Positions 12,881-26,500 of a DNA stretch of 64,000 nt are shown one piece after another; positions within the stretch are counted from its first letter, which is position 1; every line of letters begins with the position of its first letter. The notes below the pieces were generated by a model that saw only the letters and a program-made list of their open reading frames with translations, was not told the origin of the DNA and did not search any database. The DNA is taken from NCBI GenBank assembly GCA_033026295.1, contig CM065169.1, forward strand, positions 11,266,462 through 11,330,461, in the 5' to 3' direction. The stretch is from Channa striata. Its lineage: Eukaryota; Chordata; Actinopteri; Anabantiformes; Channidae. The position numbers were made by a program, and so were the translations under genes.

Positions 12881-13120
12881 TGACTGGTAGAGCAGTCGTC
12901 CAGCAACCCCGGGGTTGTTGGTTCGATCCCCGGCTCCTCTGGTCACATGTCGAAGTCTCCTTGAACACGGAACCCCGACTTCGCAGCTCCAGGGAGTGTT
13001 GGCCAGCTTCACCGCAGCTCCCCAGTCAGAGTGGGAGTGTGAAGTGGTGAATTAGAAGCAGTTTAAAGCACTTTAGGTATCGATAAGGAAAAAGTACATA
13101 TAAGTGCAGATCATTTACAA
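12881..13120 (+). mobile_element. tRNA-derived SINE with LINE-like 3' tail
   Basis: An A box (TGGTAGAGCAG) and B box (GGTTCGATCCC at 12920-12930) form a tRNA-like head. A unique body follows, and the tail near TTTAAAGCACTTTAGGTA and GTACATATAAGTGCA resembles the L2-type 3' tail that many teleost SINEs share with their partner LINE. About 240 bp, with no intact tRNA cloverleaf. Confidence 0.8.
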
Positions 13121-16100
13121 ATAATCTACAAAAAAAAGATATATCTCAGCTCATGTAGTCAAGTTAGCCAACAACTTTACTTAAAGCACCTTAAATAATT
13201 AACTTTATTCACTTTCATTATGCTCATAAAAACTGGAAGAAAAATCCAATGTTTATTAGCTAGTGTCAGAGTTCTTCGTCATTTATTGCCTGATACAGTT
13301 TTACTGTCGGACTGGGGTATGTCCCTGCCTATACTTGCATTAGCGTGTATCAAAGTTAGACCGCTTAATAAACTGGCCACCATCATATTCCATATACAGA
13401 TGCACCCATACTGTACCTCCCACCCACATTCACTGATCACTAGGCTGAAGACAGACTGGGACAGTGAGACTCCCACGCTCTCCCTACACATTTCCTTGTA
13501 AGGAGAACATCTGTGAAGCGCACGCAGGCCTTCAGGGTACGTCTCACTTTGAACTCAGAGGTCATTGTTGGATTCTTTCCAGCTTTCTACGCTTTTCTTC
13601 ATCCTTCCAGTCTTTCTGTGATAATAGGAATATTTTATTATTTGAAATATGCAGCTGTAAATCCCCTCACAATGTCCCCTAGTTTTTTTCTTCCAACTAA
13701 CATGAAGAATCCAAATTATTATGTATGCTTATGTATTTATGTAATTTCAAACAAACAAAAAGACTGTCAGACTTTTTGAGAATATCGATTCAAATATTGG
13801 TGCACAGAAAGGCCAATATGACTTACATGACATTCAAATATGTGTGAAACTGGTTTTGAATCCTGAAAAGATGACAGTGATTCATGATGACACCATGAGG
13901 CGCACATACAGTGAGAGTCACCATCCATCATTTCTGTACCAGGTTGCCCACAATTTCCATTACTGATGTAAGACTTATGTTAATCACTTCCAGGACCCAA
14001 GTGAGTGAGTGTGTTGGATCTAAGAGTTAGACGGTGTTACCTAATTTTTCTTGAGTAATGTACGTGTTTCAACTAGCTATGCTTCCCCCAAAGCCAAGTG
14101 ACAGGTGAAAGGCTGCACACGGTGGTTTAAAAACTCATCATGTCACCTTTAATTTTACATTCACACTCATCTTTTTCTTTCCAGTGTCTTAAAACCATAA
14201 AAAATAAATATACATTATGTTACAAAACAGTTCCAGTGTCTCAGATCATTAAAAAAAAAACACAAGGACATCTGTCAACAGCATGATTACAGAAAGGGCA
14301 AATGTGTGGTGAACAGTATATATGGTACAAATGCACTGAGAGAGCAGTAAACAAAAAGAAGTTGACTTTCATTAGCTGCTTAATGCATTAGAGTTGGCAT
14401 CATGTTTACTTTGAACTCAGATTCAGTAATTCAGCTATGAATGAGTATTCGAGTATTTGAAGGGTTGGTTGATGTTATAAAAACTAAATCTTTGTATTCC
14501 ACACTCTATTTACAAGTCCTGCAAATGGTTTTTCCCCGTACTACATGTACTACATACTACAACGAAGCTGAGTTAAAACTGAATTGACCCCAACTCCAAT
14601 CTGCACATTTACTGTATATCATGACTTTGGTAACCAGGAGTGTGTGTTGCATTTGACAGGCAGGATGGACACTGGAAAAAAAAGGCTTCTGGTTCTTAGT
14701 GCTAAAACTGGAAAAAGAGAGTTTTCAAAAAGGGGGGTAAATTCCTCACAATTTGTGTTCCTCAAGGCCCGCTCTGCTCTGTGTGCACGTACTTGGGATA
14801 TTCTAGGCCATATGCGCAGCAAAATCTGCTCAGTGTGGTACATAACCTGATAAACCCACCGCAGGCTAATACAGTGTGTGGGTGTGTAAGGCCTCGGTCC
14901 AGGATTAAGGCACACAGATTATTGTTCTCAGCTGATTAAACCAGCGTATCAAGTGATTTTAGGAAAATATTCCCAACCTAACAGGCAAAAGGATTTTTAG
15001 TTTTTATAACTTCTTGACGAAATACAAAATAGGTCATTTCTTCTTCACCTCTGACAATATCTACATATTAATTACACTCAAAGTGGACCACATTAAAAGG
15101 CTTTCTGCGAGTTAAAAAAATAAGAGGAGCACTTGATGTGCGACACAGGCGTCCCGTAAGAAAGAGTATCAAAAAAAATCTGTAAGAACACGTTGCGTCT
15201 TGTAGTCCTTGAAATCCTTTTGGACTACAAATGAGACTGTACCAGCACGTATGAGTCCATGCACAGCGATTACACACTGTAACAGTATCTGCCTTCCTCC
15301 AGGAGGAAGTAGCTGTCTGGAAGTACTGTCCATCTTTACCCCAACTTTAATTCATCCTGGGAGAATTCTTCATCTTTTGACTCTGTCGACCGTTCTGGTT
15401 TTGGCACACTTGGCTCCATTTCCTCCTCCATTTGTATAGTCCGACACAGCGTTCCCTTTAAGTTTCTCAGATCTTTTCATCACCTTTGCTTATTTTACTT
15501 ATCTCAGGCAGTCTAAGAGTCTGCATTTAATACTGCTCTCCAGAGAGGGGGAAGAGGAGAGGAAGGATGAATGGACAGATCGGGCAGGGGCAACACTTTT
15601 CCTTAATTCGCCCAATCTCCGACGCCCCTCCATCTTCTTTGATGTTTGCCATTTTATTCCCCTACTCTTGGATCTCCTTTCCCTCGGTGGGATTTTCATT
15701 CTTCTTCTCATAAAGGCAGACTGGTCTGGGTTTTCCTAACAGGTCAGATCGAAGTCTCGTTACTGCCGCTGTTAACGGAGGAACGGGGACGAGAAGGGAT
15801 GCAGGGAGGAGGGGTGAAGAGAAAAAAGAAAAGAGGAACAAAACATGCAAAGTAAAAATGAGTGCAGGGATGCAGACAGTCATCATGCAAAACTGAAGCA
15901 GGATGATCACATTATTTCATGCTTTGGTTAAAGGAACTGTAAGATGTTTATGGAAATATCGTGAATGGCTTTTTTGCCAAAAGTTAGATAAAAGAAAATG
16001 TATCGTTCTCATGTCCGTATGGTAAATATGATGCTACTACCAATAGCTAGTTAGCTTAACTTACTACAGACTGAAAACAGAGGGAAACAGCTCATATAGC

Positions 16101-16464
16101 TCTGATGGAGCTATTTGAGATAATAGATTAATGCATATTTACATGTATAATGAAACCTTTGTTACACTAGGACAAAGTTAAGCCAGCTCGTTCTCCATTT
16201 CCAGTCTTTGTGCCAAGATAAGCTGATTCTCTGCTGATGGTAAGTTCATTGTTATTAATCTCTTCTTCTTTGCAAGAAAGCAGATGCAAATAAGCAAAAA
16301 AGCATATATGTACAATTTTTGATCTGTTTCTTTAAAACATGCACAGTTATAACACATGCACTGCTGCATCAGTTCTGGAAAAGCTTTTCATAGTCTTGAT
16401 TCAGATAACAAGATAAAGTAACAATCATTCATTTTTGACCATTCAGAGGCTCTATCAATTCAAG

Positions 16465-16497
16465 TTTATTAATATTGATGTTTTTATTTTATTTATT
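16465..16497 (-). terminator. cluster of AATAAA poly(A) signals after celsr1 stop
   Basis: Three AATAAA hexamers in the minus sense lie at 16492-16497, 16483-16488 and 16465-16470, starting 34 nt past the stop. They could give a very short 3' UTR. A longer UTR into the 14-16 kb region is equally possible, and the true end is not determined. Confidence 0.35.
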
Positions 16498-16530
16498 AAA
16501 AAAATAGACATGCCATCTGTAAAAGACTAC

Positions 16531-16913
16531 TCACTCTGAGTCCGATTCATTGCCTCCGTTGACTGTCCCTGACTTCAAGTGCATTGCCACTCCCCCGTTG
16601 GTCTCACGGTAGACGCCTGCGGGCGGGGGCCCAACTGGGATCTGCGGTCGTGGGGCAACGGGCGGTTTGATGAGGGTGCTGGTGTCGTGATTGCCAGGCC
16701 GACCTCCATCATTGGACGTCAGCGAGGGTGCTCGGGATGTCGGCGTCATGATGTTGACGGACGGAGTTGGTGGGGAAGAGGAGGTGTGGTTGTTGTTGGG
16801 TGGAGGGGAGGTGATTGTGGGGGGGTTGTAATCGCTCAGCTTCTCCCTCAGACGGTTCTTCATGTTCTTGTCGGTCAGGGGAGGAGGGTAGCTGATTTTG
16901 TTCTTTAAGATAC
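16531..16913 (-). CDS. celsr1: celsr1 window exon 34: last coding exon
   Basis: Residues 1766-1891 and the TGA stop. It begins ILKNKISYPPPLTDKNMKN, matching the CELSR1 tail, then has a Pro/Ser/Thr-rich stretch with KPPVAPRPQIP, and ends NGGVAMHLKSG and NGGNESDSE. Acceptor CATCTCAG|GTA. Beyond the stop the frame is noncoding. Confidence 0.95.
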
Positions 16914-19900
16914 CTGAGATGGACAAACACTCGTTATCAGCGTAAAGAAAATAAAATCACTTCATTTATTTGATGTCACTCAAATCATTTCTCTTCTCTC
17001 ACCCTTTCTCTGCTCTGGCTGGTGGTTGCTGTTGGGCTGGTTAGGGGGTCCCGTGTCTTTAACATTACTAGCTGTCTGCTTCTCTCTCTCCTGGGGTGTC
17101 TGACTTTCTCTTTCACCGATGTGGTTGAGCTTATTTTCTGGGTGCAGCTCCACGTTCACTTTGGTCTCGACCCTCAGTCTCTCAGCCCCACCGGGATCCT
17201 CACTGTCACTAGCTGTGGTGGCCTCTGTTGGCCAGTAAGGCCTCACGTGATTGGACACTGAATCTACTAGTGGAGGTACATGGGAACATATGAGAATTGG
17301 CAAACAAAAGCATTAGTAATTTATTGTTATATGCTTTCTTTTTCTAAAACTCTTTCCCTTTACTTTTAAAATTGCCTTAACTGCTTAGTTTTTGTAAAAT
17401 ATATCAGAAAAATTAACATGTGTGGCATGTAGAGTATATCTAATCCTGAAGTGATGGTGTATTATGTTGATGAATGATACATTCATACACTTCTCTACAG
17501 TAAAATTATAAATGAATATATATGAAATGAAATATATATATGAAGTATATAAAGTAGCATGAAAAACTCAATTTAAGTACAAGTCTCGGATGAGTAAACC
17601 ACCACTGATTGTGCTTCGATTTTAGGATCAACTTACCTTTCGGCGTGCTGTGAACAGGTGGCCTCTCATTGTTCCACTTTGGCTTGACGTCGATGTCATC
17701 GTCCTCGCTGTCGGAGGAGTGGGAGGAGGCGTAGGAGGAGCTGTGTTCATCAACTGACAGCTCACTGTCTGAATCAGAGTCTGATGGGGACAAGGAATCA
17801 TTAATATATAGGGTAAGGATTGGAATTGGTTAAAATAACCACGTACGATACTCACCATCTCCCTTTGTGCCGTTTCTGTGGAACAGAGGCCCATCCAAAT
17901 CTGTGTGTCCTTTAGCTGTTCCTGAAGAGACACTGGGCTTCTGAGCAGATTCCTCCCTACACAGATAAAGACACACAGAAGACGAAGGGGGGGAAGGACA
18001 GGGACAAGAAAGAAAAATGGGAGAGGGGAGCAGATTAAGAGGAGGCACAGGAGAAGGGGGGGTTTGTCAAACCCAGCTTGATGTCAAAGTCAACTAATGC
18101 ACTATGAGAGAGCTGTCATTACAAAAACCTTTGCGTCCATGAATGGCTTCAACAAAGACAATAACAAATATTATGTGAGTTATGTGTGTTTGTGTCAGTC
18201 AATCGACTGCCTTGATTATCATCAGAAAAAAAACATTTGCTGATTTGCTGTTTCAGTGTGTTTTTGGCTTATATATATATATATATTATTGATGTTGAAT
18301 CAAACACTCAAAATGCTGATAATAAGAAAATTGCAGCAGCAGCGATTTCCATTTATGATCAGCTTTCAAAATATGAAGCATCCTTAATAACATAATTATA
18401 TAACTGGATAGAAGCCTGGCTGTTCAATGTTCTCTCACGTCTTCACCTGTAGACATTTATTCCAGGTTGGATTGAGATGCTGGCTGGGAGGCAAAAATGC
18501 TACTGGAGACTCTGACCTGTCTGATAGCTGATCTAAGGGAAGCAGCTGGAAGCGCGCCAAAAGCCGCAGGGTGGAGGTAGATGTGTTTGGATTACTTTCT
18601 CACTTCAACAGGTACAGTTTCAGTCTCCCTCTTTTTTCTGCCTCTCCGGCCGCCCTCTCTCTCTCTCTCGCTCACCTTTTCGTCATTTCTTTCTCCCGGC
18701 ATGCAGCATGCTGCGCTGCCCCTTTAGCGTTATAGCTCTCATTGACCCAAGTGTCAGCTCGTGTTACCCTGATGACAGCTTTACAAGCCGAGGCGTACCG
18801 TCAGACCTAACCTTAATTCTGTAAAAGTCTTTAAAACACCAGCTACGCTGGATGTAACACCAGTCAGATGAAAACATGTCACGATGCAATACAAACACAG
18901 CTGTACAAGACGTGGTGGTGAGATTAACATGAGATAGAAGAGGATATATATGCTGGGAGAGAAGTATCTCAAATGTCAACTTTTAGGTGATTGATCATCC
19001 AGAACAAAAATTCAAACTCCTCAATGTGAACCTTGTTGAAGAATGGGAAGCATGTTGATTTACAATTACGAAAAAAGTATTCAAACTATTTCATGACACT
19101 CCTATAACAGTGACCAATAATAAACACATAATTTTTTTTATGGTAAACAACTTCAAAAGTTCACATTTTGTTGGAGATATTTCGCGTATTAGCTACATGG
19201 TTTGCATTAGCATGCATAGTACCAGCATGAACTGGAAATACTACTATTATTCATGTTAAATACACAAAATGTTAAACTAAAAATGATTATAATTAAGAAA
19301 ATATGAAAACTTTATTTTTCAAAGCAAACGATGATGATGCGTGTTCAGTAGGATTTAGTAATCCTTTGCCTTTGCCTAGGTGTGGCTGAGAGTCATGTGT
19401 ACAGTAGATCAGTCTGCCTGCAAAGCTCGGTGGTTTATGCAAGCAGGGTTACACAAGCACAGCGTCATGCAGGTGCAAGTGTGGAAGAAAAGAAAGAAAA
19501 TTACTCCAAATATAAACTCAACTGCGAAATCCTTGCTTTTGATGGGACAGCAGAGAATATAGGCGCGTGTGTGTGTGCGGCCATGAATTACAGGCTTGAT
19601 TTGTGTTAGTAGGAGTTAGACATTCAATGCATCGGCAAAGAAACAATATAAGCAGAAGTGCAAAGATGCTGAAATAAAATAAAAAAAGTCACATGCCAAG
19701 ACACTGACATTCTTCTTGCGGCAGCGCAGTAAAAGCAGCCATGCGGTGAGTGAGCGTGATGTACCTGAGTGTGTAAGCCAGGTAGCTGCTGCGGCTCTTG
19801 GCTGACCTGAGCGTGCTGTTTAGGGAGATGGTAGACTCTCCGATGCCTGAGCGGTACAGTGGGCCGTCTTCCGTGTAGGTGTTGTTGCAGTTGAGAGAAC

Positions 19901-22900
19901 GCTGCAGGAGGAAGAGAGAAGAGTGAGAGGAAGAACAGAAAACCAAAAAGTTGCTGCTTAGTTTCCAGGCTCAAGTCAAAGCTAGTGAACATAAAATGCG
20001 GTTACACTGCTTACACACAAACATTTGCATTAAAATCACTCAAAAATCAATTAACTGATGCTGAATGTGCCTGTCGCTTACCGTCAGTAAAGAAGCCCTT
20101 GTGGTGCTGGATTCGTCAGGTATACTCTTCTTTCCTGTGAAGACGTTCTTCAGGTTCTTTCTAACCTCTTTATTAATGATTACATGGAAGAAGAAGATGA
20201 AGACTCCCTGTGAAGAAAACCAAACCCGTTTATCATAAACGTGGAGTAAGTATTACAAATGTATATATGAAAATATTGAGCATAGCACAGCAAGTAACTG
20301 CAGTACACACCTGCAAGCAGCTGAAGACAGCAAACAGGTAGTGGAAGGTCATTACATCGCTGTTAACCGCCATTAGGCCGAGCAGCCAAGTGGCACTGAT
20401 GAGTAGCAGTAGGAGGAAAGCCATACGCAGTGCAGGACTGAGGAGGGAAACACGCACAAATAATACGATTAATAATGATATAGTGCTGTTCAGCTATATA
20501 TGTTTTGACATCTACAGGTTTCTCAACGCGACAGTGAATCTTACATAGCTCCCGACTTCTCCACAGCCTTCTGCCTGCGGCCGCAAGAAGCCTTCGCAGC
20601 GAGAATAAAGATCACGATGTTCACCTACAAAAAAAGGAAGAAAAGAAGAAAGAGGTTAACCTAATTAAATATGTTTTCATGTACAACGTTTGATAAACTA
20701 ATATGTAGTCCTGCAGGACAATACTTCAAATTTTCAAATACATGCCATTTTTTTTGAGGTGCAAATGTCTGTTTTCAAGAATAATCCACAAACATGAATG
20801 ATCTGAATTTACTGAAGATCAACTGAGACAGAAGAGCCAGTGGTTCATGTGCTATTTATTCATGTACATTTAACATTTAGTCATTTGGCAGAAGCTTTTA
20901 TCGAAAGCGACTTATAAGTGCAGTACAAGGCACATACCAGGACAACAACAAAGATGGGTCCAGCAAAGCTCCAGATGAGGGTGTCATGGACAGAAAGCCA
21001 GCAGAAATCGGGGTTCCCATAACCCTGAGGGTCAAGACCTACAGCCAGACCTACACACACACACACAGACAGACACAAAAAACGCAGGCATTTTCTTAAA
21101 TGAATCCCAGTGACTGCTTAATGTGACTTAGTCACACTGTCTCTCAACTGAAATTCAAATCAGGTAGTAAATCTAAAAAGAATGACAGGCTTAAAGACGC
21201 AATAGTATTTGAAAAAAATTAGATGACTGAACTTTTGCGTTTAAGTTATTAAGACAGGCTATAAAAATATTTAAAACGACAGGAAATTTATGGAGCCAAC
21301 TTTCCACCAACATATGCACCTTTGTTTTTAATACTTTTTAAATGTAATATTTATACACACACGAAAACATTTTGTGCTACTTTCATGGGGTGAACAGCCA
21401 CATAAGGCCCGTGTCCCATCTTCCTCCCTCTGTCTAATGTTCAATAATTTTCCCACGGGGTTTACAGCCTCTTGGGCAGAGACAAGTCGCAGCGTGAACT
21501 TCACTGACAATTTCCCACCTTCACGAGCTCGTGTAAGTGTGTGTCTCACCTGTGATAATAGCTGGTATGCCCCAACCCATGGCGTAGTAGAACCTCATGT
21601 GTCCGTGGTTGATGTTGCGCATCTCCGTCAGCATGCGGTAGATATGCAGCCCCTCCACGAACATCCAGGCAAACGTGCACATGTAGAAGTAATGGAGGAG
21701 GATGGCTATGATGGTACACACAAACTGGACGGAGGTAAAAGAAAGGAAGAAGAGAGAGATGTTAATCCAACTCTATATCATAGGACTAGAGTTTCAGAAA
21801 AAAATGACAATATCTTATAGGCATAATTTAATTATTATACGTTATTAATTCAAAACAAAAAGTCAAAAAACAGTGGTAATCACTTTGGATGCTGCACAGA
21901 CAATACAAACATTGTCAAAACGCCACTTCATGCTGTGGGAATCTGGCATTTGTGACTATATTCAGCACTTTATACATTAAACTAATCACACTGTCATTAC
22001 CATTAATGATATTAAAATGAATTACCTGTAATAACCGTCTTATGCTTCAAACTTCTTTATGACTAAACTTCAATTTATGTAATGCAGTAATAACTCAACC
22101 TGTCTCTGCATTCCTATACCTCCTTCCCTCCCCCCTTTGCTGTGCCTTTTGCTGTAATGGAGGAATGCAATGTGTCGGGGAATGTCCCAGCAGTTGAGAT
22201 ACTGTTTTTTAGTAATACTGTGTATTATGGAGATCAGAAAAACAGGGACAATCTACATTGACAGGGTTATAAATCATGCTGCAGATAGCCCTGGGCATAC
22301 GCTGACAGCATTCCACAGTTCTGACACACACACATACACACCTAATCAGTCCATGAAGTACAAGTACACACGTACACAAACATTACAGAGTTGAGAAAAA
22401 GGGAAAAACTGATTCCCTTTGTCCTTTTGGCTTTTACTCTTAAATAAAAATCCATACAGGTCACATGGTTAGTGTTTGTGCCCGTCAACCTTCTCACAAT
22501 ACTACAAGGAAAACCAAATGTACCTGCTGACTTGTTGTCCAGATTGCGTTTTGTATAGCGTGAGTGAACACAGTTTCCCCTAATTCTTGACATTTTTTTT
22601 ATTGTTAAAAGGTTTTTTATTGCTAAAAGCGTCTTACTGCTGTGACGAATGAGCTGCAATCAAGTCAGAAATAAAAGACAAAGCAGCTGTAAATGTAGGT
22701 AAAGCCCATTCAAACTTTGCGTGTTGTGTCACTTTAGGCTGCGACGCGACCTGATCTGATTTGACGGTGACACGATTCGCTTCTGCTGTGATAGTCAGAG
22801 CCAAAATGTACATTCCACCTCAGCGTTACAGCGATAATCTGATGATCTTGTGATGATTTGTTAAACTGTAGACTGTAAACTCTCGCTTAGCCAGACTAGT

Positions 22901-23530
22901 AGCTAAAGAATGAAAAGGATATTGTTGTTTTCTAAGCTAATTTTGCATCAATATCACTATGAACTGCACTTCATTTGTTGTATAGAATAAATAAATGTGG
23001 TATGAAGTGTTATAGAGTGAGTTTTACATGGACTGGCTAGTGGATATTGATTTGAGGCTGTTTCCAGTATGCTAAGCTAATAAAACTTGGTGCTTGTGGT
23101 AGATTTACACTAAAATCTTAACCCCTTACTGACATGAAGCAGATACCGATCATCTATTTAAAAACCACATGATTAGATAATAGTTAAACTTAAGCATACA
23201 TGCATAACATGAACAGTGCACATACATTAATTACTTATTACTTATTATTATTAGTTATTATTATTAACTTCACTCAAATGTTGTTCTTCTCTCCCAAGAT
23301 CTATAAGCCATCTCAGCTTTCCAAATCTCATTACTTAAAAAAAAGAATTAGTTAAAAGAATTAACTTGTGAATTAACAGATTAATGATGTTTTCTGTACA
23401 GCAGACACACGAGAGATTTATCAAGTGAACGCTAAGAAGTTGTTTTGGGGAAACCTTTGCCAGGGCTTGCTGCCCTGAGGCCTTCTTCTGGAGACACGTA
23501 CCAGTCTCAGCATGCCCCAGCTACTGGCCC

Positions 23531-23584
<54 letters not shown>

Positions 23585-26500
23585 TCAGCAGACTTCAAAG
23601 AATTTCCACCGTTTGATCCTTTACTCTATGTCTATACATTTATACACAAGTGTGTTATAGTGAGTTACTGTACAGTGATTAAAACCAACTCCAAACTGTA
23701 TAATGGGCCTTACATATTAAGATCAATAAACGGACTTCCACTAATGATGTCAACATTTAGTCTGGATTCAGTTTAATACATTTAACTTAAAGCTTTAGCA
23801 ACCACCATTTTCCTAGCTATTAAAGAGTCAAAATACATAATCTCTCAAATACAGACAGACTCATTGGTTAGTCCCATTAAGCCTGGTAAAGCACCTGCCA
23901 GCACAATGTTCGATGGCTGCCTGCAGGCCAAACCCTGTAGAATGCCTGGCAGTGCTTTACATGATAAAAACCAGAGCAAGACAACTTCATTTTGCCCCAC
24001 AATCACTGCGTCACAAGCTGTTGATGTCTTTGTTGTTTTCCATATTAATTATACGATATGACAGCATATTCTCCTGATTTATGCATGATACAGAAGCAGT
24101 CATCTTAAACGGATAAAGATCCGGCTACTGTGGCAAATATCACCAGCAAGATGGAAAAGGATGGTCAAAGCACTACCTGATATAATGAAAACATGGTGCA
24201 AATCACCAGCAAAGTCTTTTAACTGCACTTTATTTTGCGCGGCCTGAAAACACACTCACCGGGTTGTCGGTCTGATTGATGCCGAGCAGGAAGACGAGCT
24301 CAGAGAAGAACAGCGCTGCCACCAAGTTCCTGTGGATAGCGTGGAGGTTGGAACGGAGTCGGTGCAAGAGACACAGCAGGATGAAGGTGAGGAGGAGCAG
24401 GAAGAGGGAGACTGACACAGTGGTGTAGGTGACTATCTTCAGCGGGAGAACATCACCGTGCTATGGAGAGCAACACACAATGTTGTAATACTAGCTGGAG
24501 ATGTTTAAAGTTTTAAAAACATTTTCAGAAGTACCTCTCTCTTGGAGATGTCCATCAGTACGGCAAAGCTGGTCATATGGTTACACTGACAGCTGATGTG
24601 ACTGTTGTTTCTGTTGAGCACCTCGCAGCCTTTAGAAGACCAGCCGCCGGTTCCTCCAATCCTAAACACACATGCACTGACATCAGTAACGTTGGAACTT
24701 ACATACGCATGCTACTGAACGTGCATAAGAAACTCTGAGCTTCTGAATAGTCCGAGGCAACTCACGCTATGGAGTGATTCCAGAAGACACAAACTGGTTT
24801 GGTCCTCTCCTCTGTCTCCAGCAGGGTGTATTCAAGGGTGATGGGGGGGTCCAGGACGGGAGGAACAGGTGGACCCTCACTGTGGACTGTGGTACTCACT
24901 ATGGCTGTGTTAATCACTGGCCGGTTGGGAAGCCTAGAAACACAAGACATAAAAAAATAAACATGACCAAAAATTTTTCACATTTGTTTTGGGTTTTTTT
25001 TCCCTGAAACAGTAGTTCAGTTTACCTAAAAATCAAAAAGGAATCTGCAAGGTCCTTGCAGGCAGTGATATAGAAGTTCTTCTAAACTCACAGTTCTTCC
25101 ACAGTAAATATTATAAAATGTATGAACGAGCATACCGAACATAAAGACTTATATACACATTTGAACATGTTCAAAGTTCAGACAGGGTATTCTTTTAGGA
25201 ATTGTTTGCACTGCATTGTGTAATCCTAGCAAAGTATGTTAGAACACTTGTCTACACTCCCACGTTCAGTGTCTGACAAAAGCATGTATGTCAACACCTT
25301 ATAATACGTAGCAGCTTTTTATTCAAAGCCTGAAATTAAGCATAATTACAGTGGATCACTTTTTATTATACAAAAATCAACAGTCTACCTCAGACTCCTG
25401 CGGTCAGGGTCATATCTCTCCGGGAGCAGTTTTCCCAGTGATTTGTACACTATCACCACGGCAACTGGATGAGGGGCAGCTGGTTCGAGGTGGCGCCGTT
25501 TCCTATCGGACATGGTGTGATTCTCCTCCAAGGGCGGATCAGTCTGAGTTGGAAGGGCAATAGTTGGCTCAACTATGGACAGAAAGAAGAGGGACATATG
25601 AATTGAATGAATGTAATTTCCTCCTGGAGCATTTAATAATCATTTATGCTAGTGTGGTCTGATTCTGCCAGGGTCCCTACCCCTGTGGCTCTGAGCGCGG
25701 AGGTTGAACTTTGGAAAGTGGACGGAGGACCCAAGCTCTTTGGGATATGTCTCCTGAATGTCCTGGAACCGAGGGAGTGTCGCCTTCTCTGGGTCCGACA
25801 CATCCAGGTAGTCCACAGTTAGAACTAGAAATGATATGATATGTGATGTGAAATAATTTGTACCACATTCATACAAGACCTTCTTTAAATTTTCTTCACT
25901 CACTCATGTTGTCTGTGACGATGGTGAAGGGCTTCAGGTAGGTTTTCCTGACGTTCTGGGCCAGTGTGTTGGCGTAGTCTTCAAAGTTGCGGAGCAGATG
26001 TGCTGTGCCACCCTCAGTTCTCTGGATCTGCTCCCAGTGCTCCTTGGTGTCTGGATCTAGTATGGCACTGCCTGCTCGCACCAGATTCTGGAAAGAATAA
26101 ACAAATGACATGAATGGCAACTCACTGCTGTATTACTGGATATGATCAAAAGTCATATAAATATCAAAGAGAGTAGGTGAAAAGTGTAAAGCAAAGATAA
26201 CAGTGAGAATCAACCAGTGGAGGGCAGTGTGCCACCTGTGCTTCCCATGCTATGGACATGGGCTTGTTGGTTTCATATAAGTTGTAATGTAGTCAACAAT
26301 TTGAAAAACTTAAACATTCATTATAATCTGTTGCTTTTATTTTGTCCACCTCATTGAACTCTGCATCCCTCATGGCAGTGAGGTCAAACCCTGCTTGCCG
26401 ACTCTCAAACTGCAGCACATGGTTCAGCAGCTGGGCAGCCGTCTTCACATCGTTTCCATAGTAACGAGGTGTGTTATTGGTTGCACTCTGAAGCAAACGC

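Larger units (their letters stand above)
7650..16530. other. intergenic region between gramd4 and celsr1, including celsr1 3' UTR
   Basis: About 9 kb separating the gramd4 promoter from the celsr1 stop. It holds an AT-rich palindromic tract near 7937-7973, an (AC)n at 10645-10677, a CTCF-like motif at 11672-11685 and two tRNA-derived SINE copies. The 3' UTR of celsr1 occupies an unknown part of 13.6-16.5 kb. No protein gene is recognisable. Confidence 0.6.
21725..24259 (-). other. celsr1 intron 24-25
   Basis: A 2.5 kb intron within the seven-helix region. It contains a (TG)n tract at 23533-23583 and an imperfect hairpin at 23886-23960. No extra coding exon was recognised. Confidence 0.7.

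Noticed and set aside
12881..12960. tRNA gene suggested by A and B boxes
   Set aside because: The cloverleaf stems do not pair and a SINE body and tail follow directly, so it is a tRNA-derived SINE. The same holds for the copies at 12426, 58924 and 63325.
18510..18540. Possible 29-nt exon in the celsr1 tail intron (CTGCTTCCCTTAG to GACAG|GTCAGA)
   Set aside because: Its length is not a multiple of three, which would shift the conserved frame between exons 30 and 31.
21374..21820. Plus-strand open frame of 148 codons
   Set aside because: It overlaps celsr1 exon 25 in antisense. The minus strand encodes conserved TM3/TM4, so this is a shadow.
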